Shown here: piece after piece, positions 1-8,675 of the stretch
How the letters are laid out: each line of letters opens with the position of its first letter
How positions within the stretch are numbered: position 1 is the first letter of the stretch
NCBI GenBank assembly: GCA_002730365.1
Contig: PBZZ01000041.1
Span: 1 to 10,039, forward strand
Length of the DNA stretch: 10,039 nt
Direction: 5' to 3'
Source: Deltaproteobacteria bacterium
Lineage (GTDB): Bacteria > SAR324 > NAC60-12
The notes under the pieces: generated by a model
Database searches by the model: none
The model's input: only the letters and a program-made list of their open reading frames with translations
Told to the model about the DNA's origin: nothing
Translations under genes and position numbers: made by a program

Positions 1-1315
1 TGAAGGATTCTCCAGTGCTGTTGACACGCTTGCGGCTGTTGGCGTCTACTTTCCAGCCAGCAGCGCTCAGTAGCGCACCGGCCTGTCGTAACTGAGAACG
101 TAAATTTCCAGATCCATCACTGACTGGAACCTTAAACTCCGTAGTAAATACTTCTGGAGGTAGCTGATCCTTCAGGGGTTCTAGATACTTTAGTTCAGCT
201 TCTGACGGTAGACCAGAGGAAGCCATTTCAGAGTTGGTGTAGTAGCTAGTACTTCTACGATACTGGCCATAGAAGAGGTTCTGATTGCTCCACTCAAAAT
301 CGAATGCATAGCCTAGCGCTTCTCGAACTCGAGAGTCTTGGAAGATTGGGCGCCGCAAGTTGTACGCAAAGCCTTGCATTCCGCGTGGAAGTTCATGGTA
401 GATCTCTTCTTTGATGATCAATTGTTGATCGTATTTGGGGCCACCATACATCGTGGCCCAGTCTTTGGAATTGTTTTCTTGGCGGAAGTTGTACTCGCCG
501 GCGCTAAAGGCTTCCAGAGCAACGGTACTGTCTCGGTAATAGTCGTAACGAATGCGGTCAAAGTTGTAGTGACCGCGTTGAGTAGGTCGATCTTTACCCC
601 AATAGTCTGGCACTCGTTCATAGGTGATCGTCTTGCCAGCTTCGAACTCGGCAATTCGGTAAGGACCGCTTCCCAAGGGAGGTTCCAGTGTTGACTCTCC
701 AAAGTCTCGATTCTCCCAATAGTGCTGAGGAAGTACCGGGAGTTGGCCGACAATCAAAGGTAACTCTTGGTTGGTGCTATTCCCAAAGTCAAAGCGTACT
801 AGTCCTTCACCAAGATCAGTCACTGACTGCACGTCTTTGTAGTATTTCTTGTAAAAGGGATCACCTTTTTCTAACAGTGAGTTGAAGGTGAAAATCACAT
901 CAGCAGGCTTGACCTGTACTCCATCATGGAACTTGGCATCTGGGTGCAGATGGAAAATCACGAAAGAGCGGTCTTCAGGCATCTGAACATGTGCTGCGAG
1001 GAGTCCATATTCGGTGAAAGGCTCATCCTGCGAACTGGTCATTAGGGTTTCATAGATCAGTCCAATATCCTCAGCACCGACGCCTTTCGGAATGAAAGGA
1101 TGGAAGCTGTCATAGGTACCAATCACGCTCTGGTGCAGTTGGCCTCCTTTTGGCGCGTTTGGGTTCGCATATTCAAAGTGGGTGAAGTCTGCTGAATATT
1201 TAGGTTCACCATTCATGGCCAGTGCATGGCGTAATGGTAATTCTTCGTTGGCAGCAACCGAGCTGACCCACAAAAGCGATAGGGCATATAATCCCCAACA
1301 GAATAGTCGCTTCAT
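1..1315 (-). CDS. yejA: YejA-like periplasmic peptide-binding protein of an ABC importer (partial, C-terminus outside window)
   Basis: This is the solute-binding component of a YejABEF-type ABC importer; in E. coli that system takes up oligopeptides and the peptide-nucleotide antibiotic microcin C. The 438 residues visible begin with a Sec signal peptide (MKR, then a hydrophobic stretch at about 4-20, and a likely signal peptidase I site after the Ala residues near 21-22). There is no lipobox, so the protein should be free in the periplasm. Family hallmarks are NPNAPKGG (51-58), FHDG (129-132) followed by a DVIFTFN stretch (139-145), GSGPYRI (215-221), and a strongly YejA-like block at about 321-390 containing RRPIFQDSRVREAL, FEWSN, LFYGQY and LPPEVF. 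The start is fixed by GGAGAA five bases upstream and by the signal peptide. E. coli YejA is about 600 residues, so roughly 160 are missing to the left. The gene diverges from lon. The YejA subfamily call is from remembered motifs; membership of the family 5 solute-binding proteins is very secure. Confidence 0.93.
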   Translation of the reverse strand, partial: MKRLFCWGLYALSLLWVSSVAANEELPLRHALAMNGEPKYSADFTHFEYANPNAPKGGQLHQSVIGTYDSFHPFIPKGVGAEDIGLIYETLMTSSQDEPFTEYGLLAAHVQMPEDRSFVIFHLHPDAKFHDGVQVKPADVIFTFNSLLEKGDPFYKKYYKDVQSVTDLGEGLVRFDFGNSTNQELPLIVGQLPVLPQHYWENRDFGESTLEPPLGSGPYRIAEFEAGKTITYERVPDYWGKDRPTQRGHYNFDRIRYDYYRDSTVALEAFSAGEYNFRQENNSKDWATMYGGPKYDQQLIIKEEIYHELPRGMQGFAYNLRRPIFQDSRVREALGYAFDFEWSNQNLFYGQYRRSTSYYTNSEMASSGLPSEAELKYLEPLKDQLPPEVFTTEFKVPVSDGSGNLRSQLRQAGALLSAAGWKVDANSRKRVNSTGESF

Positions 1316-1320
1316 AGCAG

Positions 1321-1326
1321 TTCTCC
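1321..1326 (-). promoter_or_regulatory. Ribosome binding site of the yejA-like gene
   Basis: On the minus strand GGAGAA lies five bases upstream of the ATG at 1315. It is a good Shine-Dalgarno match at normal spacing and fixes the start in front of the signal peptide. Confidence 0.75.
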
Positions 1327-1360
1327 ATATTGAAAACTTAGTAAAATCAGAAGAAAAATT

Positions 1361-1389
1361 ACTCTATCGGCTTGCTGGGGGAATGTCGA
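1361..1389 (-). promoter_or_regulatory. Candidate sigma70-type promoter of the yejA-like gene
   Basis: Read on the minus strand, TCGACA (-35, 5 of 6 to consensus, at 1389-1384) and TAGAGT (-10, 4 of 6, at 1366-1361) are separated by exactly 17 bases. Transcription would start near 1354, giving a leader of about 40 nt that includes the ribosome binding site. This is a match by eye with no experimental support. The alternative is a promoter using another sigma factor. Confidence 0.5.
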
Positions 1390-1430
1390 TAAAACAATGC
1401 AACTCATGATCAGTGACTGCATTCCAGAAC

Positions 1431-1459
1431 TTGTTCCTTGATCAGGTTTTGTCTAAGAT
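1431..1459 (+). promoter_or_regulatory. Candidate sigma70-type promoter of lon and the downstream gene cluster
   Basis: TTGTTC (-35, 3 of 6) and TAAGAT (-10, 4 of 6) are separated by 17 bases. Transcription would start near 1466 and leave a leader of about 40 nt before the ATG at 1506. Many lon genes are heat-shock controlled, but I see no convincing sigma32-type element (CTTGAA with a CCCCAT-type -10) here. An interrupted palindrome, GAAC-TT-GTTC (1427-1436), overlaps the -35 and could be an operator. The -35 is weak, so confidence is moderate at best. Confidence 0.4.
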
Positions 1460-1505
1460 AAAAGTCTTTCTAATCAATCTTGAGTCCTTCAACCGAGAAA
1501 GTTCC

Positions 1506-3902
1506 ATGTTTGTTGCGAACGCTGAGATCAGAACCGTGCCGATGCTTCCAATGCGGGAAGAGGTTATTTTTCCAGGAATGACTACGCCTTTTTTCGTGGG
1601 CCGGAAAGCTTCGATGGAAGCCTTGGACCGTGCGCTTAGCGAAGATCGCCATATTTTTGTTGTTACTCAGCGTAATCCAAACGTCGAAAGCCCAAAACAG
1701 TCAGATCTTTATGAGTATGGTGTTCTTGGAAAAGTGTTACAGGTAATGCGGTTGCCAAATGGAACGGTCAAGGCTCTCTTCGAGGGAGAACAGCGAGCAC
1801 AGCTCCTCGAAAGCAGTTTGGAGCGCAATGAATACCTGGCTAGAATTCGTCTGATTGAACTGGAAGAAGGTGAGGAAGATGGTATGCGTAGCCTGGTAGA
1901 TGATGTTCGGAAGATGTTCGATGAATACACTAAATTGGTAAAAAACAAGGCTCGAGAGGAGGCTCGCAAACGACTGCAGAAAGCCTCATCTCTGTTAGTA
2001 GCTGATCTGATTGCCCCAGTTTTGGATATCGGTAGAGAGCAGAAACAACAACTCCTCGAAGCTCTTGAGTTGCGCCATCGTCTTGAGTTAGTGCGTCAAT
2101 TTATGCGAAGCGAGTTGGAGATCAACCGCTTGGAAGATAAAATGAAAAAGCAGGTGGAAGAGCAGATTTCTCGCTCGCAGAAAGAAACTTACCTGCAGGA
2201 TCAACTACGTTCCATCCAGAAAGAATTGGGCCAAGCCGATGATGGACAGACAGAGTCGGAAGAAATGGATCAAAAGATCACAGAGTCAAAAATGCCTGAG
2301 GGTGTGGAGGAAGAGGCTCGGAAGGAACTGAAAAAATTACAGATGATGTCACCACTGTCCTCCGAGGCTAACGTGGTTCGGAATTATCTGGAGTGGCTCG
2401 TCTCTATGCCTTGGAGCAAGAAGACCCAAGATAACTTTGATCTAATTCGTGCGCAGAAAGTCTTGGATGAAGATCACTACGGACTGGAAAAGGTCAAGGA
2501 GCGTATCGTCGAATATCTTGCGGTAGCTCACCTGCGAGGATCTTTGAAAGGGCCGATCATCTGTTTAACTGGTCCTCCAGGAGTGGGTAAGACGTCCTTG
2601 GCAAAGTCAATCGCAAGAGCGTTGGATCGCAAGTTTGTCAGGATGAGCCTTGGAGGTGTACGTGATGAGGCAGAGATCCGTGGTCACCGTAGAACATACA
2701 TCGGTGCCTTGCCGGGAAAGATCATTCAGTCTTTACGCAAGGCGGGTAGCAACAATCCAGTACTGTTGATTGATGAAATCGATAAACTCTACCAAAGCGT
2801 GATCAGTGATCCTTCAGCGGCGATGCTTGAAGTTTTGGATCCAGAACAAAACAACACCTTCACGGATCACTATCTAGAAGTTGAATACGATCTGTCAGAC
2901 GTACTTTTCATCTGTACGGCCAATTCTACTCAGCAGATCACTGCTCCTTTGCTGGATCGGATGGAGGTGATTCGCTTGTCGGGTTACACTGAACTGGAAA
3001 AAATTCGGATTGCAGAAGATTTTATCATTCCAAGACAACGACAACTGCACGGTTTGGTAGCGGAACAGTTGCGTTTCCGCAAAGCTGCAGTAGAAGAAGT
3101 GATTCGAAGCTATACTCGTGAGGCCGGTGTGCGTAATCTGGAGCGGGAGCTTGGCAAGATCTGTCGGAAAGTGGTCACCCAATTGGTTCGTTCTGAAGAG
3201 AAGAAGAACATGATGGTGACGCCGAAATTGGTACACAAGTGCCTGGGGGTACCACATCCCCCTAGGGACCGTAAGAACGAGAGCAATGAGGTAGGTGTGG
3301 CAATGGGCTTAGGCGTCACTTCACTCGGTGGAGAAACCATGCTAGTAGAAGTTGGACTGATGCCTGGAGGTGGTAAGCTGTCCCTGACTGGCAAATTGGG
3401 TGACGTTATGCAGGAGTCCGCCAAAGCTGCATATTCATGGGTGCGCAGCAATGCAGAGTCACTTCGCATTGATCATAAGCTCTTCAAAAAGCGAGATCTA
3501 CATATTCACTTGCCTGAAGGAGCTACTCCCAAAGATGGTCCGTCTGCTGGGTTGCCTTTGATCACAGCGATTGTTAGTGCTTTTACCCAGATTCCAGTTT
3601 GCAACGAAGTAGCGATGACAGGCGAGATCACTCTCCGGGGACATGTCACAGAAATAGGTGGGTTGAAGGAGAAACTACTAGCTGCTCGTCGGGGCATGTT
3701 TTTAACGGTTGTAATCCCTGTGGAAAATGAGAAAGATCTGGCTGAAATTCCAGCTGAAATTACAGACGGACTGCGAATTCGAGCGGTACATAACGTGAAT
3801 GACGCCCTTAACATTGCCTTGGAACACCACCCAGCCTTACTTGAGGTGTCCACCACTGTTGGAGAAGAACTTCCGACAGACGGTACTGAAACGGTTGCCT
3901 GA
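1506..3902 (+). CDS. lon: ATP-dependent Lon protease (endopeptidase La)
   Basis: Lon is a soluble homohexameric AAA+ serine protease that unfolds and degrades misfolded and regulatory proteins using ATP. The 798 residues show the complete bacterial LonA layout. The N-terminal substrate-binding domain starts at [15 protein letters not shown], and a long charged helical region follows at about 200-300. The ATPase has Walker [10 protein letters not shown] (356-364), Walker B VLLIDE (419-424) and an arginine in LLDRMEV (R485). The peptidase has its catalytic serine in PKDGPSAG (S680) and lysine in GGLKEKL (K723). These sites align within one residue of the E. coli enzyme, which is 784 residues long. 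The frame stays open upstream to a GTG at 1413. I chose ATG 1506 because the known Lon N-terminus begins shortly after it, GAGAAAG lies just upstream, and the candidate promoter falls between the two starts. A short tail after about residue 780 is rich in Thr and Glu. No key residue is missing. It is the first gene of the rightward cluster. Confidence 0.98.
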   Translation: MFVANAEIRTVPMLPMREEVIFPGMTTPFFVGRKASMEALDRALSEDRHIFVVTQRNPNVESPKQSDLYEYGVLGKVLQVMRLPNGTVKALFEGEQRAQLLESSLERNEYLARIRLIELEEGEEDGMRSLVDDVRKMFDEYTKLVKNKAREEARKRLQKASSLLVADLIAPVLDIGREQKQQLLEALELRHRLELVRQFMRSELEINRLEDKMKKQVEEQISRSQKETYLQDQLRSIQKELGQADDGQTESEEMDQKITESKMPEGVEEEARKELKKLQMMSPLSSEANVVRNYLEWLVSMPWSKKTQDNFDLIRAQKVLDEDHYGLEKVKERIVEYLAVAHLRGSLKGPIICLTGPPGVGKTSLAKSIARALDRKFVRMSLGGVRDEAEIRGHRRTYIGALPGKIIQSLRKAGSNNPVLLIDEIDKLYQSVISDPSAAMLEVLDPEQNNTFTDHYLEVEYDLSDVLFICTANSTQQITAPLLDRMEVIRLSGYTELEKIRIAEDFIIPRQRQLHGLVAEQLRFRKAAVEEVIRSYTREAGVRNLERELGKICRKVVTQLVRSEEKKNMMVTPKLVHKCLGVPHPPRDRKNESNEVGVAMGLGVTSLGGETMLVEVGLMPGGGKLSLTGKLGDVMQESAKAAYSWVRSNAESLRIDHKLFKKRDLHIHLPEGATPKDGPSAGLPLITAIVSAFTQIPVCNEVAMTGEITLRGHVTEIGGLKEKLLAARRGMFLTVVIPVENEKDLAEIPAEITDGLRIRAVHNVNDALNIALEHHPALLEVSTTVGEELPTDGTETVA

Positions 3903-3949
3903 CCAGATCACAACGATATTTTTCCCAACAGTTCGCAATAACTTTTTCC

Positions 3950-5893
3950 ATGATTGAAGTTTTCCTGCCCGATGGTTCATCCCGTCAATTACCCGAAGGT
4001 GCCACAGGATTGGACCTGGCTAACACCATCGGTCGCCGCTTAGCACAAGATGCAGTAGCTGTTCGTATTGATGAACAGCTCAGTGATATCTACCTTGAAT
4101 TGCCCAATCAGGCACAGATCGAAATCATAACACGAACTCAGCCTGATGGCGTAGAGTTGCTGCGCCATGATGCGGCACATGTGATGGCCCAGGCCGTTAA
4201 AGAACTCTACCCAGAAACTCAGGTCACTATTGGTCCGGTGATTGAGAATGGCTTCTATTATGATTTTGCCCGTGAAGAGTCCTTCACTCCTGATGATTTG
4301 GAACGGATTGAAGGCCGGATGCGAGAGTTAGTGAAAGAAGATATTTCTATTCAAAGAGAAGTCTGGGAGCGGGACGTGGCGATCGATTTTTTTGAAGAGC
4401 AAGGAGAGATTTATAAGGCGCAAATCATTCGTGATCTCCCAGAAGATGAGGTGATCTCCCTCTATCGCCAGGGAGGGTTTATTGACTTGTGTCGAGGGCC
4501 GCACCTACCTTCAACAGGCCGTTTGGGCCAAGGCTTTAAGTTAATGAAATTGGCAGGAGCCTATTGGCGTGGGAAGTCTGAAAACGCGATGCTCCAACGC
4601 ATCTATGGCACCGCTTGGTCCAATGAGAAAGAACTCAATGGCTATCTGCATCAACTGGAGGAAGCAGAGCGGCGAGATCATCGACGACTTGGTCGTGAGA
4701 TGGGATTGTTTCATTTCCAAGACGAAGCCTTGGGTTCCATATTCTGGCATCCAAAGGGCTGGACGCTGTACAGAATTTGCGAGCAGTACATGCGTCAGCG
4801 CCTGGAAAAAGCAGGTTATGTAGAGGTAAAGACCCCACAGTTGGTGGACCGATTGCTCTGGGAGAAATCAGGCCATTGGGAAAAATTTCGGGAGCATATG
4901 TTTATCGCCGAAGTGGATGAGGGTGGCAAAGGGCATAGCGAAGATCAACGCTCTTTGGCTCTCAAACCCATGAACTGTCCAGGGCATGTGCAGATCTTCC
5001 GCCAGGGGATCAAGAGCTACCGTGATCTTCCGTTACGTCTTGCTGAGTTTGGTTCTTGCCATCGTTATGAACCACATGGAGCGCTACACGGGTTGATGCG
5101 CGTACGTGCTTTTACTCAGGATGATGCACACATCTTCTGTACAGAGGGCCAGATTGAGGGAGAAACCAAGGCCTTTATTGAGTTGCTCTCGACAATTTAT
5201 CAAGACTTTGGCTTTGAAAGCTTCCACGTAAAATTTTCAGATCGCCCTGAGGTTCGTGCTGGTTCTGATGAGATTTGGGATCGCGCAGAATCAGCGCTGC
5301 TAGCAGCAACAAAAGCGGCGGGTCAGGATTACACTTTGAATCCAGGAGAAGGCGCTTTCTATGGGCCAAAACTAGAGTTCGTGTTGCGTGATGCAATCGG
5401 TCGGGATTGGCAATGTGGAACTCTGCAAGTGGATTTTGTTCTGCCAGAACGCCTGGATGCAAGCTATGTCGCAGAAGATGGACAGCGTTACCGACCTGTG
5501 ATGCTGCACCGTGCGATTCTCGGTTCCTTTGAGAGGTTTCTAGGTATTTTAGTTGAGCAGTTTGCTGGACGCTTCCCATTGTGGCTGGCTCCGACACAGG
5601 CTGTCTTGGCAACGATCGTTACGGAAGCCAATGACTATGCACTGGATTTGCAAAACCAACTATTGGCTGCGGGCCTGCGTGCTGAGGTTGATTTGCGAAA
5701 TGAGAAAATTAGCTACAAAGTTCGGGAACACAGCCTACAGAAAGTGCCTGTACTGCTAGCACTTGGAAGACGAGAGGCTGAAGAAAAAACTGTGACGGTT
5801 CGACGACTGGGGTCTAAAGAACAGCAGACGTTACTCTTCGAAGATTTTTTAGTTCAATTGCAAGCGGAAGCGACACCGCCAGCTTTGCGATAA
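3950..5893 (+). CDS. thrS: Threonyl-tRNA synthetase
   Basis: This cytosolic class II synthetase charges tRNA-Thr and hydrolyses mischarged Ser-tRNA-Thr. The 647 residues carry every expected part. They include an N-terminal TGS domain (1 to about 62) and the editing domain with HDAAH (73-77) and CRGPH (181-185). The catalytic core has zinc ligands C343 (in MNCPGH), H394 (in DDAHIF) and H520 (in [13 protein letters not shown]), motif 2 around [14 protein letters not shown] (368-381) and motif 3 near 520-530. The C-terminal anticodon-binding domain starts at about 542. E. coli ThrRS is 642 residues. A Gly- and charge-rich insertion at about 321-335 precedes the first zinc cysteine; I recall a similar insertion in alphaproteobacterial enzymes. 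The ATG is the only start that gives an intact TGS domain, yet the bases before it (ATAACTTTTTCC) contain no Shine-Dalgarno. It lies 47 bp after lon with no terminator seen, and is not followed by infC-rpmI-rplT, its usual partners. Confidence 0.98.
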   Translation: MIEVFLPDGSSRQLPEGATGLDLANTIGRRLAQDAVAVRIDEQLSDIYLELPNQAQIEIITRTQPDGVELLRHDAAHVMAQAVKELYPETQVTIGPVIENGFYYDFAREESFTPDDLERIEGRMRELVKEDISIQREVWERDVAIDFFEEQGEIYKAQIIRDLPEDEVISLYRQGGFIDLCRGPHLPSTGRLGQGFKLMKLAGAYWRGKSENAMLQRIYGTAWSNEKELNGYLHQLEEAERRDHRRLGREMGLFHFQDEALGSIFWHPKGWTLYRICEQYMRQRLEKAGYVEVKTPQLVDRLLWEKSGHWEKFREHMFIAEVDEGGKGHSEDQRSLALKPMNCPGHVQIFRQGIKSYRDLPLRLAEFGSCHRYEPHGALHGLMRVRAFTQDDAHIFCTEGQIEGETKAFIELLSTIYQDFGFESFHVKFSDRPEVRAGSDEIWDRAESALLAATKAAGQDYTLNPGEGAFYGPKLEFVLRDAIGRDWQCGTLQVDFVLPERLDASYVAEDGQRYRPVMLHRAILGSFERFLGILVEQFAGRFPLWLAPTQAVLATIVTEANDYALDLQNQLLAAGLRAEVDLRNEKISYKVREHSLQKVPVLLALGRREAEEKTVTVRRLGSKEQQTLLFEDFLVQLQAEATPPALR

Positions 5894-5928
5894 AGCCAAT
5901 TCCATACATGTGCTGAACATGAGGGAGT

Positions 5929-7281
5929 ATGCGAGAAGATACTGATTTTGATGATGATCTTCTGGATGAAGAAGGTGGAGGGGCAGGAGAGCCTGATGAG
6001 GATGCGATTCCGGAGAGTTTTGCCAAAGATCTAGCGACCCGAATGGTCGTTCTTTTCGAGAAAGAGGTAGATCCGAAAGCGGCAGCTGTCACGGTCTCTG
6101 ACTTTGTTTATACCAGTACGAATACACTCAAGAAGCTTCCCTACTTCATTGATGCCCTCGAAATGCTGCTCGACAACGAGCAGACACAGCGTTTTGCGGC
6201 TCTCAGCTGGGTGGCTCTCGTCAATGAAAGTGTCAATACTGAGGACTACGTTGGCTACGTACAGGACATGCTCGACTACCTGTTGGAGTCTTTCTACAAC
6301 ATGGAGAAGTCCGACGTAGAGATTGGTGATCGCAAATTTTCTGGAACCAGTTATGTGATTTGTGAGATTTTCTCTAAGATGTTCGACATGAACAAAAACC
6401 ATGGCGACGTCTGTTCCGAAATCTTTACGCTTCTGATTCGCAAGGAAATGGTCATTGAAGCCCAAGAAGATGCCGAATATGAGGCTCGCAGTGGCCGTAC
6501 AGGTTCTAAGAAAGCACGCAAGAAACGTCTGCGCCTTTATGACGAGGTCATCAACTATCTGCAGGCTAAGTCCCAGTTCAAGCAAAACCAGATGAGTTCG
6601 GAGAATCCATTTGAATTCCTGGGAGTATTAGTCGAGAAGCTGAAGGCCACGAAGCGCTATATATCCCAGGAAATTCTCAATGCGCGCGCAGCCGAAAAGA
6701 AGAAGCAACTCGAGACAGAACTCCAGAATCGACTGGCTTCAGCAGAAGAGTTGGTGATGGGGGTTGATAGTTTCACAGACGGCCTTGGGTTCTTCGTCAA
6801 AGAGCGCAAATATAATTTCAAGTTTTTGGCTGTGGAGAGAGTGCGTCTTGCTCTTCAATTAACAGGCTCGATCATTGGTGCATGCTACTTCTTGCTTGGG
6901 TATGTTGGGATGTACGGGATTGACTGGGTGAACGGTACCGTCGTCTGTATCACGATGTTGCTGTTTTCTAGAATCATGACTTCTCGCAAGCGGTTTTCAG
7001 ACTTTTATCCAAAAGATGTTAGTAAGGAATTAGAGACCTGTTCAACAGGTTTTATTGATGTCTTCAAGCACATGTCTAGGGGACAATTAGAACTTTTTTT
7101 GAGCAAGCAAATTCGTTTTGACCGGAACCAGATCTATCTGAAGATGTTACCTGAATACGTCAAGTACCTTTATGCGATCATGCCAGATCGCAAGAGCATG
7201 CTGATGGATGTCAAGGAATTGTCGGGTCTAGTTGAGAGTATTGAGATTGATGTGTCTAAGAAACTACGGGGCATGCTATGA
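5929..7281 (+). CDS. Unrecognised membrane-anchored protein, mostly cytoplasmic, with an acidic N-terminus
   Basis: I do not recognise this 450-residue protein. Residues 3-25 are strongly acidic (13 Asp or Glu) with a Gly-rich spot. Residues 30-240 look alpha-helical with a regular hydrophobic pattern, interrupted by a basic patch, KKARKKRLR (194-202). A charged, possibly coiled-coil stretch runs about 248-275. Two hydrophobic segments form a hairpin (about 306-328 and 332-348); basic residues just outside both (KERK at 291-294, SRKR at 352-355) suggest that both termini are cytoplasmic. The last 100 residues are soluble and helical. There is no signal peptide, nucleotide-binding motif or enzyme signature that I can identify. 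The start follows GAGGGAG, which ends one base before the ATG, a tight but usable ribosome binding site. The gene starts 35 bp after thrS and its stop overlaps the asnS start (ATGA), so translation is probably coupled. Codon use resembles the neighbours by eye, so it looks native. It is certainly coding; the function is unknown. Confidence 0.9.
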   Translation: MREDTDFDDDLLDEEGGGAGEPDEDAIPESFAKDLATRMVVLFEKEVDPKAAAVTVSDFVYTSTNTLKKLPYFIDALEMLLDNEQTQRFAALSWVALVNESVNTEDYVGYVQDMLDYLLESFYNMEKSDVEIGDRKFSGTSYVICEIFSKMFDMNKNHGDVCSEIFTLLIRKEMVIEAQEDAEYEARSGRTGSKKARKKRLRLYDEVINYLQAKSQFKQNQMSSENPFEFLGVLVEKLKATKRYISQEILNARAAEKKKQLETELQNRLASAEELVMGVDSFTDGLGFFVKERKYNFKFLAVERVRLALQLTGSIIGACYFLLGYVGMYGIDWVNGTVVCITMLLFSRIMTSRKRFSDFYPKDVSKELETCSTGFIDVFKHMSRGQLELFLSKQIRFDRNQIYLKMLPEYVKYLYAIMPDRKSMLMDVKELSGLVESIEIDVSKKLRGML

Positions 7282-8669
7282 GTCAACGGACTCGTCTAGC
7301 AGCACTGTCTTCGGATTTAGTTGGTCAGGAGATTTGTTTACGAGGTTGGCTACGAACAGTACGAAATTCAAAGAAATTTTCTTTTCTCAATTTAAATGAT
7401 GGCTCAACACAGTCAGGAATCCAAATCATCGCTGATGCAGAGTTACCCGATTACGAAGAGATCGCCAAATTAACAACTGGCTCAGCGGTTGAAGTGATTG
7501 GTCAACTGGTTGAGTCTCCTGGTAAGGAACAAGCCTTCGAAGTACAAGCTCAGCAAATCCGAATCTACGGCAGATCACCGGGAGAGGGCTACCCGCTTCA
7601 AAAAAAAGGTCACACCCTCGAATTTCTGCGCGAAATTGCCCACCTCCGACCACGAACCAATACTTTTGGCGCTGTCTTCAGAATCCGAAATACACTCGCT
7701 GATGCCGTCCATCGTTTCTTTCAGGAACGTGGATTTCTTTACATTCACACACCCATCATCACTGCCAGCGATACAGAAGGGGCAGGGGCATTGTTTCAAG
7801 TTACTACTCTGCCGTTGGATCAACGACTGCCTCTAAATTCTCAGGGCAAGCCCGACTACAGCGCTGACTTTTTTGATCGTCCCGTATTCTTGACAGTGTC
7901 AGGCCAGTTAAATGTAGAGGCATTTGCGTGTTCGTTTGGTGATGTCTACACCTTTGGACCAACGTTTCGCGCAGAAAATTCCAATACATCCCGACACCTT
8001 GCGGAGTTTTGGATGATTGAGCCAGAGGTGGCTTTCTGCGAGTTGCCGGATCTGGTTCAACTAGCTACCGACTTCCTAAAATTCTTGCTCAGCAGTTGCC
8101 TCGAACGCCACTCAGAAGATCTAGCTTTCCTGCAGAAAATGTACGATCCAGAACTTTGTGCAACGTTGGAGCACATCGTGTCATCCGAATTCCAGACCGT
8201 GTCTTATACAGAAGCGGTTGAGATCCTCCAGCAATCAGAACAGACTTTTGAGTTTCCAGTAGAATGGGGTGCAGACCTACAGTCAGAACACGAACGCTAT
8301 CTGACAGAGCAGCACTATGGCTGTCCCGTCGTTTTGACAGACTACCCAAGTGATATCAAAGCATTCTACATGAAGCAGAATTCAGATGGCCGGACAGTGG
8401 CAGCAATGGACGTCTTGTTTCCAAGAATTGGGGAGATCATTGGTGGTTCTCAGCGTGAAGATGACTTTGAACAATTACAAAAACGCTTTCGTGAGTTAGA
8501 TTTGCCAGAGGAAGAGTACGGTTGGTACCTGGATCTTCGCCGCTACGGTTCTGTGCCTCACTCAGGTTTTGGCCTTGGCTTTGAGCGAATTGTTCAATTC
8601 GTGACAGGCATGAAGAACATTCGTGACGTGATCCCCTTCCCAAGAGTGCCCGGCCATGCCGATTTCTAG
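7278..8669 (+). CDS. asnS: Asparaginyl-tRNA synthetase
   Basis: This cytosolic class IIb synthetase charges tRNA-Asn directly with asparagine. At 463 residues it is about the size of E. coli AsnRS (466). The N-terminal OB-fold anticodon-binding domain (about 15-100) carries [21 protein letters not shown] split across 23-43. The catalytic domain follows, with [18 protein letters not shown] (227-244) and the adjoining WMIEPE (245-250) of motif 2, and motif 3 [12 protein letters not shown] (430-441). It ends in [12 protein letters not shown], typical of Asn[14 protein letters not shown] separates it from aspartyl- and lysyl-tRNA synthetases. The ATG overlaps the stop of the upstream membrane-protein gene by 4 bp (ATGA); only a weak GGGG lies about 8 bases upstream, so translational coupling is likely. 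Having asnS suggests that Asn-tRNA need not depend on GatCAB transamidation, though the two routes can coexist. Confidence 0.97.
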   Translation: MSQRTRLAALSSDLVGQEICLRGWLRTVRNSKKFSFLNLNDGSTQSGIQIIADAELPDYEEIAKLTTGSAVEVIGQLVESPGKEQAFEVQAQQIRIYGRSPGEGYPLQKKGHTLEFLREIAHLRPRTNTFGAVFRIRNTLADAVHRFFQERGFLYIHTPIITASDTEGAGALFQVTTLPLDQRLPLNSQGKPDYSADFFDRPVFLTVSGQLNVEAFACSFGDVYTFGPTFRAENSNTSRHLAEFWMIEPEVAFCELPDLVQLATDFLKFLLSSCLERHSEDLAFLQKMYDPELCATLEHIVSSEFQTVSYTEAVEILQQSEQTFEFPVEWGADLQSEHERYLTEQHYGCPVVLTDYPSDIKAFYMKQNSDGRTVAAMDVLFPRIGEIIGGSQREDDFEQLQKRFRELDLPEEEYGWYLDLRRYGSVPHSGFGLGFERIVQFVTGMKNIRDVIPFPRVPGHADF

Positions 8670-8675
8670 GCCTTG

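Noticed and set aside
338..885. Open frames on the plus strand at 338-694 and 688-885.
   Set aside because: They lie antisense to the yejA-like gene, whose full-length minus-strand protein has clear family motifs. The plus-strand products show none.
1182..1409. Plus-strand open frame of 75 codons covering the yejA start and the intergenic region.
   Set aside because: It runs antisense through the yejA signal peptide and start site and lacks a good ribosome binding site.
1420..1470. Heat-shock (sigma32) promoter upstream of lon.
   Set aside because: CTTGAT at 1437-1442 resembles part of the -35, but no CCCCAT-type -10 lies at a suitable distance.
1413..1505. N-terminal extension of Lon from a GTG at 1413 (31 extra residues).
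   Set aside because: The extension resembles no Lon N-terminus, has no clear ribosome binding site and would span the candidate promoter. ATG 1506 gives the family-typical start.
3890..3930. Possible terminator between lon and thrS (GTTG...CAAC followed by TATTTTTC).
   Set aside because: The arms are only 4 bp with a 14-base loop or so, too weak to be an intrinsic terminator.
5175..5612. 145-codon minus-strand open frame inside thrS, and similar antisense frames in lon, the unknown gene and asnS.
   Set aside because: All are fully covered by conserved coding sequence on the plus strand, and their products look compositional with no recognisable motif.
5882..5896. Small hairpin GCTTT-GCGAT-AAAGC over the thrS stop codon as a possible terminator.
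   Set aside because: The stem is only 5 A/T-rich base pairs with no T-run after it.
8673..8675. TTG start for the glycosyltransferase, one codon before the ATG.
   Set aside because: The ATG at 8676 gives the usual MRIL beginning and better spacing from TAGG.
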